Shown here: piece after piece, positions 6,110 through 10,704 of the stretch
How the letters are laid out: every line of letters begins with the position of its first letter
Numbering within the stretch: position 1 is the stretch's first letter
NCBI GenBank assembly: GCA_964575715.1
Contig: CAZNSG010000304.1
Coordinates: forward strand, 1 to 10,704
Direction: 5' to 3'
DNA from: PNAI01 sp964575715
Lineage (GTDB): Bacteria > Pseudomonadota > Alphaproteobacteria > Rhizobiales > Xanthobacteraceae
DNA length: 10,704 bases
Notes under the pieces: model-generated
Told to the model about the DNA's origin: nothing
Databases searched by the model: none
What the model saw: the letters and a program-made list of their open reading frames with translations, nothing else
Made by a program: the position numbers and the translations under genes

Positions 6110-8311
6110 TCAGACCGCGACCTTGCTGAGGAATCGCTCGATCTCGCTGCGCAGATTTCCGACCGAAGTATCGACCGAATTCGACGCCGTGAGCATGGTC
6201 TCCGCCGCTGTGTGCGTATCGATCGCAGCTTCGCTGACCTGACCGAGAGCCGAGACAACCACACCCGTTCCGCGCGCAGCATTCGCCGCATTGCGGCTAA
6301 TTTCGGAAGTTGCCGCGTTCTGCTGCACAATCGAAGCCGCGGCGCTCGACGTACGCGCGCTGATCTCGTGCATGCTTTGCTCAATGTCATGAACCGCCTC
6401 AACCGCGCTACCGGTCGATTCCTGCACCGCCAAAATATGCCGAGCAATGTCTTCGGTCGCCTTGGCGGTTTGTACGGCGAGCGATTTTACTTCGGAAGCA
6501 ACAACCGCAAAGCCCCGTCCTGCTTCGCCGGCGCGCGCGGCCTCGATGGTCGCGTTGAGGGCAAGCAGGTTTGTTTGGCCGGCGATATTGCGGATGAGCT
6601 TGACGACATCGCCTATTTTCTGCGCCGCCTGTGCCAGCCCGGCATATTTATTATTAGTGGCCACCGCCTTGCTCTCGGCGTCGGAAACGATCGCCTTGGT
6701 ATGGGCAAGTTGCTGATTGATTTCCGCGATCGAGGCTGATAATTCTTCGGTTGAGCCCGCAACCCGCGCGACGTTTTCCGAGGCCTCATTCGATTCATTG
6801 AGCGCCGCTTCGGCGTGCCGTGTGGTCTGGTCTGACGAGCCCAGCAGCGCGGCGGCGGTCGACTTCATCGTATGGGCATTGTGTCTGACAGTCCCAAGCA
6901 CTTCCTCGATTTGCTTTCGGAACGTCGCGATGGCGGCTTCGGTCGACGCCCTGCGGTTTTCCTGCACCAGCATGTCGTCGCGTTGTTTTTCGAGTTTCAG
7001 CCGTTCGGAAACATCCTGGTGCGTTGCGACCCAACCGCCATCCTTCATCGGTTGGCGGATAACGCGGATCATCCGCCCATCGGCAAGCTCGTCAACCCGG
7101 CTTGAGATTTCGTTCGACGATAACTGACCCAATGCACCAATTTTCTTGTCCACGGCGCTGGTGTTTTTCTCGCCCGCGAGGATGCCGTTCTCGACGCGAT
7201 GCGCGATGATGGCTTGATGCGTTGTCCCGAGTTTCAACAATTCCGGCGGCAGGCGATACAAGTCGGCATATCGTTTGTTGCAGATAACGAGACGTTTGCC
7301 TCCATCGAACATGCACAGGCCATGCGTCATGTGTTCGAGCGCCGTGTTGAACCGAAAATTTGTTTGTTGGAGCGACGACTGGCGGCGGACACTCGCAATG
7401 ATGAAAATCAACACCAACAGCGTCAGGCTAGCCGTTAACGCTAAATAGGTCGACTTGCGGCGTTCGTAATCGGCGAAGATGTGGTTCTCGGTTTGGCCAA
7501 GCGTAACGACCAGAGGATATTCGGTGACAACCCGATAGAAGACCAGCCGATTGATGCCGTCGATGACACCGCCAACCCAGAAATGCCCGGCCGGCGCCCG
7601 GCCAAGCGTTTCCGACAGCCGCTTTGGCATGCGGTTGGGGTCGAAACCGGGGGCGGAGAGGCCGCGGGAAGCACGGATGACGCCATCAAGCCCGCGCAGG
7701 CCGACGCTGTCTTGCGCCTCGAGGCCGATGGAATCGTAGAATTTTTCGATTAGGTCTGGGTCGATCGCAGCGGTGAGAATCCCGCCAAAACTGCCATCGG
7801 GTTGGCGCAGTTTGCGGGCCACGAAAATCAACAACTTGCCCGTAGAGCGTGTCACTGTCGGCTTGCCAATGACGAATTCGTCTGATTTTGCTCTGGACAG
7901 AAATTGGAAGTGCTCGCGATCGCCGATATAGATCGGCGGTCCGGTGTAGTCATTGGTTGAGACCTTCACATAACCGTCCGGACCCACCAAGCTGAACTGC
8001 AGTGTTAGATCGCCGACGAGTGCGGTCTGCTGGGCCCAATGGCGCAGATCGAAGCGCTCTGAATTTTCCTCGTAGGCCAGACGTAGAAGCAACAGCGAGC
8101 GATCGATTCCTTTGAACAGCCGGACAGCATTTTCTTCTAAAATTCGCGCCAGACTGCTCCCTTGCGCAATCGCGTCCTCTGACGTTCTGGTGCGTTCGAC
8201 CGACAGAAGCACGGCGAGGCCGATCCAGAAAACGGCGATAATCGCCACGCCAAATACCGGCGCAGGCTGCATCAAGACGCGGAGCCACTGTAAAAGTTGA
8301 TGCGCTCTCAT
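6110..8311 (-). CDS. Methyl-accepting chemotaxis protein with periplasmic PDC-like sensor and PAS domain
   Basis: This 733-residue chemoreceptor senses a ligand and controls CheA activity at the flagellar motor. A membrane helix (about 18-37) is followed by a periplasmic region of about 250 residues with PDC/dCache-like features (GDREHFQFLSRAKS at 130-143; a conserved GGILTAAIDPDLIEKFY at 176-192). A second membrane helix lies at about 288-308. A PAS domain of the PAS_7 type follows (about 322-436: MTHGLCMFDGGKRLVICNKR, and DGGWVATHQDVSERLK before the coiled coil). I see no HAMP domain; PAS sits in its place. The C-terminal signalling domain (about 450-733) holds the conserved hairpin tip IRNIAGQTNLLALNATIEAA (573-592) and EAGRGFAVVASEV (596-608). 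There is no CheR-tethering pentapeptide at the C-terminus. The start has no strong ribosome site; the ATG at 8272 is an alternative. No che genes are nearby, so it is an orphan receptor here. The ligand is unknown. Confidence 0.94.
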   Translation of the reverse strand: MRAHQLLQWLRVLMQPAPVFGVAIIAVFWIGLAVLLSVERTRTSEDAIAQGSSLARILEENAVRLFKGIDRSLLLLRLAYEENSERFDLRHWAQQTALVGDLTLQFSLVGPDGYVKVSTNDYTGPPIYIGDREHFQFLSRAKSDEFVIGKPTVTRSTGKLLIFVARKLRQPDGSFGGILTAAIDPDLIEKFYDSIGLEAQDSVGLRGLDGVIRASRGLSAPGFDPNRMPKRLSETLGRAPAGHFWVGGVIDGINRLVFYRVVTEYPLVVTLGQTENHIFADYERRKSTYLALTASLTLLVLIFIIASVRRQSSLQQTNFRFNTALEHMTHGLCMFDGGKRLVICNKRYADLYRLPPELLKLGTTHQAIIAHRVENGILAGEKNTSAVDKKIGALGQLSSNEISSRVDELADGRMIRVIRQPMKDGGWVATHQDVSERLKLEKQRDDMLVQENRRASTEAAIATFRKQIEEVLGTVRHNAHTMKSTAAALLGSSDQTTRHAEAALNESNEASENVARVAGSTEELSASIAEINQQLAHTKAIVSDAESKAVATNNKYAGLAQAAQKIGDVVKLIRNIAGQTNLLALNATIEAARAGEAGRGFAVVASEVKSLAVQTAKATEDIARHILAVQESTGSAVEAVHDIEQSMHEISARTSSAAASIVQQNAATSEISRNAANAARGTGVVVSALGQVSEAAIDTHTAAETMLTASNSVDTSVGNLRSEIERFLSKVAV

Positions 8312-8409
8312 TCCGGCAAGTGACCCGTTGTTTTGGCCCCCATTCTTGGTAATAAAAGATTAAATTCCCCTTTAATACTAAATCCGACTGAACAGTTCAG
8401 TTCCGCTCG

Positions 8410-8550
8410 TCCCCGCGACCCGTCTTCGCAAAGTTGCTTCGACGGGCCGATGAATTAGCCCGCCGAAGCGTCAGCGAAGGCGGGAAGCGGGGACCCAGGG
8501 GCTTCAAGCACATGTGGCTCTGGATTCCCGCTTGCGCGGGAATGAGCGGA
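8410..8550. repeat. REP-like palindromic element 1
   Basis: TCCCCGC at 8410-8416 is answered by GCGGGGA at 8488-8494. Between them CCCGCC (8459-8464) pairs with GGCGGG (8479-8484). A clear hairpin follows at 8524-8543: ATTCCCGC, a TTGC loop, then GCGGGAAT. The CTGGATTCCCGC...GCGGGAATGA core is a common intergenic repeat type in Bradyrhizobium-like genomes. The element's ends are not sharply defined, so the boundaries are approximate. Such elements are dispersed and non-coding; possible roles in transcript stability are not shown here. Confidence 0.6.
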
Positions 8551-8734
8551 GAACTGATCTGCCGGATTTCGTATAACCTATGCAGCCGGCAAGTATATCG
8601 CCTGGCAGGCGTATCTTCGGCGCGAACGGCCTTAGGGCGGCATCGGTAGTTTGGCCTTCACGATTCATTAACCCGTGCGCCGGCCACAGCGGGCAAACGC
8701 CAGTCATACGGAATCCGCGTAATCCGTTCCACTC

Positions 8735-8835
8735 CGTCATTCCGGGACGCGCCGGAGGCGCGGGCCCGGAATCCATAACCCCGGTCTGTGTTTATGGATT
8801 CCAGGCTCGCCGCTTCGCGGCGCCCCGGAATGACG
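8735..8835. repeat. REP-like palindromic element 2, three hairpins inside a 12-bp inverted repeat
   Basis: A perfect 12-bp inverted repeat bounds this 101-bp element: CGTCATTCCGGG (8735-8746) and CCCGGAATGACG (8824-8835). Inside are three perfect hairpins: GCGCC/GGCGC with a GGA loop (8749-8761), GGAATCCATA/TATGGATTCC with a 15-base loop (8768-8802), and GCCGC/GCGGC with a TTC loop (8809-8821). The structure is a multi-branch or cruciform fold on either strand. GTCATTCC ends and an internal GGAATCCATA are typical of dispersed repeats in Bradyrhizobium and Rhodopseudomonas. No transposase is associated. Confidence 0.8.
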
Positions 8836-8881
8836 AACTGATTATCTGGATTCGGTATCATTGATGCCAATTCTCTCAAAT

Positions 8882-8937
8882 CGTTACTCCGGCACGTCGC
8901 GCCTTCGCTCGGCTTCAGCGGGCGCGCCGGAATGACG
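8882..8937. repeat. REP-like palindromic element 3 (degenerate)
   Basis: CGTTACTCCGGC (8882-8893) and GCCGGAATGACG (8926-8937) form an inverted repeat with 10 of 12 positions paired. The right arm has the same GGAATGACG end as element 2, so this is a shorter, diverged relative. The interior (8894-8925) is GC-rich without a perfect stem. It lies about 130 bases before the Bug-family start codon. Confidence 0.55.
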
Positions 8938-9007
8938 GCAAAATTTTCGCGGGTTGGTTTCAGCAGCCGTTCATAATCCAATGCCCTGGCCGTTCCCGCT
9001 CCCCGCT

Positions 9008-9035
9008 TTTTATGCCCGCGCCGGGCGTATAGAAT
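9008..9035 (+). promoter_or_regulatory. Candidate promoter for the Bug-family gene
   Basis: A -10-like TAGAAT (9030-9035, within TATAGAAT) lies 16 bases after TTTATG (9008-9013), a weak -35. It would give a leader of about 25 bases ending in the GAGGGG ribosome site at 9053-9058. The -10 is plausible and the -35 poor. Confidence 0.25.
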
Positions 9036-9066
9036 GCCGCTCTTTGTGAATTGAGGGGCGCCTGCG

Positions 9067-10044
9067 ATGCATCGATCGCTGCTGTTAGGTCTGATCGGCC
9101 TTTGCCTGCTGGCGGGCGAGGCAAAGGAGTATGCACACGCGCAGGCGAGCTATCCGCAGCGCCCGGTGCGCATTGTCGTGCCGTCCTCGCCCGGCGGCGG
9201 CACCGACATTCTCGCGCGCGTGCTGGCCGAGCATTTCTCCAAGACCATGGGCGTGCAGTTCTTTATCGAAAACCGTCCCGGCGCCGGCCAGTCCATCGGG
9301 ATCGAGGCGGTCGCGCGCGCGGCGCCCGACGGCTACACGCTCTTGATGGCGGCGAGCACGCTCGCGCTCAATCCCATCATGTTCAAGAACATCCGTTACG
9401 ACCCGCAACGCGATTTCGATCCGATCAGCCAGGTTGCGTCGTTGCCGAATGTGCTCCTGGTCCATCCCTCGCTGCCGGTTGCCACGCTTAAAGATTTGAT
9501 CGCGCTCGCCAAGCAAAAGCCGGGCGAATTGACCTATGCCTCGGCCGGTCTCGGCACTTCGCCGCATATGGGCGTGGAGCTGCTCAAGCACATGGCGGGC
9601 ATCGATCTCGTGCATGTGCCGTTCCGCGGCACCGGCCCCGCCGTGACCGAAGTGTTGAGCGGGCGCATTCCGATCGTGCTCTCGAATACGCTCACCGCCA
9701 AGCCGCTTATTGAGGCGGGCAAGCTGCGCGCGCTCGCGGTCACTGGCGCAAAGCGCGCGGAAGGCATGCCGAATATTCCCACAATCGCGGAAGCCGGCGT
9801 GCCGAACTATGAAGCCTTGCAGTGGTATGGCCTGCTTGTTCCGGCGGGAACGCCGCCGGACATCGTGGCGCGCCTGCACGCCGAAACCGTTCAAGCGCTC
9901 AAATTGCCGGACGTGAAGGAGCGCCTTGCCTCCGACGGCGCCGAGCCGGTCGGCAGCACGCCGCGCGATTTCGCCCGCTTCATCCAGGAAGAGCTCGAAA
10001 AGTGGACGAAGATCGCGCGAATTGCCAATATCCGGCCTGAATAG
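9067..10044 (+). CDS. Bug/TctC-family periplasmic solute-binding protein
   Basis: This 325-residue protein belongs to the Bug (TctC) family of periplasmic receptors, which bind carboxylates and similar small molecules for tripartite tricarboxylate transporters (TctA/TctB). A signal peptide is visible: hydrophobic core at 5-16 and likely cleavage after AHA at 23-25. The family signature YPQRPVRIVVPSSPGGGTD begins at residue 29 and is followed by ENRPGAG (69-75), the YASAG.G..PHM segment (157-168) and VPFRGTGPA (184-192). Full length matches the family (about 320). The start is supported by GAGGGG 8 bases upstream. No TctA or TctB gene is adjacent, which is common for the family; such orphans may share a transporter or act in sensing. 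The rhodanese gene follows after 47 bases and may be co-transcribed. The ligand cannot be told from the sequence. The long open frame on the opposite strand is a codon-bias shadow. Confidence 0.94.
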   Translation: MHRSLLLGLIGLCLLAGEAKEYAHAQASYPQRPVRIVVPSSPGGGTDILARVLAEHFSKTMGVQFFIENRPGAGQSIGIEAVARAAPDGYTLLMAASTLALNPIMFKNIRYDPQRDFDPISQVASLPNVLLVHPSLPVATLKDLIALAKQKPGELTYASAGLGTSPHMGVELLKHMAGIDLVHVPFRGTGPAVTEVLSGRIPIVLSNTLTAKPLIEAGKLRALAVTGAKRAEGMPNIPTIAEAGVPNYEALQWYGLLVPAGTPPDIVARLHAETVQALKLPDVKERLASDGAEPVGSTPRDFARFIQEELEKWTKIARIANIRPE

Positions 10045-10091
10045 CTGAAACAAATTGCCGTGCATAATTTGGCTCGATGAGGAATGTGTCC

Positions 10092-10424
10092 ATGACAAAC
10101 CCCGATGGCCCGATGGTGCGCGATCTTACGGCTGCGGAAGTCGCCTGCGGCTTGACCGAAGGCCGCATGCTGCTGGTCGATGTGCGCGAGCTCAATGAAA
10201 CGGCGATCGAGCGCTATCCCGGCGCGCAGATTGTACCGCTCTCCACCTTTGATCCGGCGCAGATTCCCGATCCGCAGGGGCGCGAAGTGGTGTTCGCCTG
10301 CCGCTCCGGCCGGCGCTCGGTCACCGCCTCGCAGGCGGCGCAAGCGCTTGGCTATTGCTACGACGCCCACCTGGCCGGCGGAATTTTGGCCTGGAAGGCA
10401 GCCGGATTGCCGACTGAAAGCTAG
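10092..10424 (+). CDS. Single-domain rhodanese-like protein
   Basis: This 110-residue protein is a lone rhodanese domain, a fold that carries sulfur as a persulfide on an active-site cysteine. The active loop is C70-RSGRRS (70-76), a good match to the CRSGxRS loop of sulfurtransferases; an inactive domain would lack the cysteine. VDVRE (29-33) and the closing GGILAWKAAGLP (96-107) are typical of the family. There is no signal peptide or membrane segment, so it should be cytoplasmic. I start at the ATG at 10092, which GAGGA (10079-10083) precedes by 8 bases; the ATG at 10077 overlaps that site. It lies 47 bases after the Bug-family gene on the same strand. The substrate is unknown: thiosulfate, a persulfide or another sulfur donor are all possible. 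Its TAG stop shares its final base with the left arm of the palindromic element that ends the window. Confidence 0.92.
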   Translation: MTNPDGPMVRDLTAAEVACGLTEGRMLLVDVRELNETAIERYPGAQIVPLSTFDPAQIPDPQGREVVFACRSGRRSVTASQAAQALGYCYDAHLAGGILAWKAAGLPTES

Positions 10425-10697
10425 AGCATGATCCCGAAAAAGCCTGCCCCGGACATAGCCGTCCGAAGGACGGCGTCGCTACGCTCGCCTATGATACCGG
10501 AAGTCGGGTTTACCCGACTTCCGGCGCGCTATGCTTCGGAACTCGGGCAAGCCCGAGTTCCGCGGGTGGGAACCGGTTTCCCGCCTTCGCCAACCGCCTT
10601 CGTCCGAAGGCGGACTTCGGCGGTCAAGAGCCCGCTTCGGCGGGCGAAGGAAGGTCGGAAAAGCATGTCCTCGGGCTTGACCCGAGGGATCATGCTC
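10424..10697. repeat. Composite palindromic element: 12-bp terminal inverted repeats around nested hairpins
   Basis: A perfect 12-bp inverted repeat bounds this 274-bp element: GAGCATGATCCC (10424-10435) and GGGATCATGCTC (10686-10697). Perfect hairpins inside are CCGGAAGTCGGGT/ACCCGACTTCCGG (10497-10524), CGGAACTCGGGC/GCCCGAGTTCCG (10537-10562), CCGCCTTCG/CGAAGGCGG (10594-10613), GCCCGC-TTCG-GCGGGC (10630-10645) and CCTCGGG/CCCGAGG (10669-10687). GTGGGAACCGGTTT (10566-10579) lies in the middle. From memory, a common Hyphomicrobiales repeat runs GAGCATGATCCCGAAAA, then GTGGGAACCGGTTT, then TCGGAAAAG and ATCATGCTC without gaps. All pieces are here in order but separated by the inner hairpins. 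It is non-coding, and might also act as a transcription barrier or 3'-end stabiliser for the rhodanese transcript. Confidence 0.8.
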
Positions 10698-10704
10698 AAA
10701 CAAA

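Larger units (their letters stand above)
8312..9066. other. 755-base intergenic region rich in palindromic repeats
   Basis: No supported gene lies between the chemoreceptor and the Bug-family gene, which are divergent. An AT-rich patch (8343-8391) probably holds the chemoreceptor promoter, but I cannot place clear boxes. From about 8410 to 8937 the region holds three REP-like elements, listed separately. Open frames crossing it on both strands are shaped by the repeats and contain repeat-derived peptides. Between the first and second elements (8560-8725) I see nothing recognisable. Confidence 0.6.

Noticed and set aside
9085..10098. 337-codon open frame on the minus strand opposite the Bug-family gene
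   Set aside because: It is antisense to a gene with a clear signal peptide and family motifs, its peptide is Arg/His/Gly-rich without a domain, and it reflects high GC at third codon positions.
10424..10697. CRISPR array or tandem repeat array
   Set aside because: Repeats are inverted hairpins of different sequence, not regular direct repeats with unique spacers, and no cas gene is present.
10479..10703. 74-codon minus-strand open frame through the terminal palindromic element
   Set aside because: It is composed of the nested hairpin repeats; such frames are often annotated by mistake.

Overview
The window looks chromosomal and alphaproteobacterial, most likely Hyphomicrobiales of the Bradyrhizobium / Rhodopseudomonas / Xanthobacteraceae kind. 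The evidence is high G+C with strong GC3 bias, a short tyrosine recombinase of a type I associate with rhizobia, a Bug-type solute-binding protein, and intergenic palindromes ending in GTCATTCC/GGAATGAC or GAGCATGATCCC/GGGATCATGCTC that are typical of this order. Genus-level placement is inference; no rRNA or tRNA is present to settle it.

Positions 1-2322 are an accessory-looking stretch with lower gene density and all genes on the minus strand. In transcription order these are a small XRE-family DNA-binding protein (1760-2041), a DUF5681 protein (1335-1685) and a minimal tyrosine recombinase (365-979) with its own plausible promoter. They are separated by gene-poor DNA and look like the remnant or edge of a mobile island.

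Positions 2323-8311 form a motility and ion-flux block. A PomA/PomB-like stator pair, motA-motB (2323-3976), is followed on the same strand by the potassium transporter kup (4154-6073). A large chemoreceptor with a periplasmic sensor region and a cytoplasmic PAS domain but no evident HAMP is encoded convergently (6110-8311). No other flagellar gene is present, so the stator pair is an orphan within this window.

Positions 8312-9066 hold no gene but contain at least three REP-like palindromic elements. Positions 9067-10424 carry a Bug/TctC-family periplasmic binding protein without its TctA/TctB membrane partners, then a single-domain rhodanese, probably co-transcribed. The window ends in a striking 274-bp composite palindrome (10424-10697). 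Perfect 12-bp terminal inverted repeats enclose at least five further hairpins, and the left arm begins on the last base of the rhodanese stop codon.

I see no convincing new enzymatic or defence system. The most unusual material is non-coding: the nested palindromic element at the right end, the three-hairpin element at 8735-8835, a perfect 16-bp palindrome across the XRE stop codon, and a dyad between the -35 and -10 regions of the recombinase promoter.
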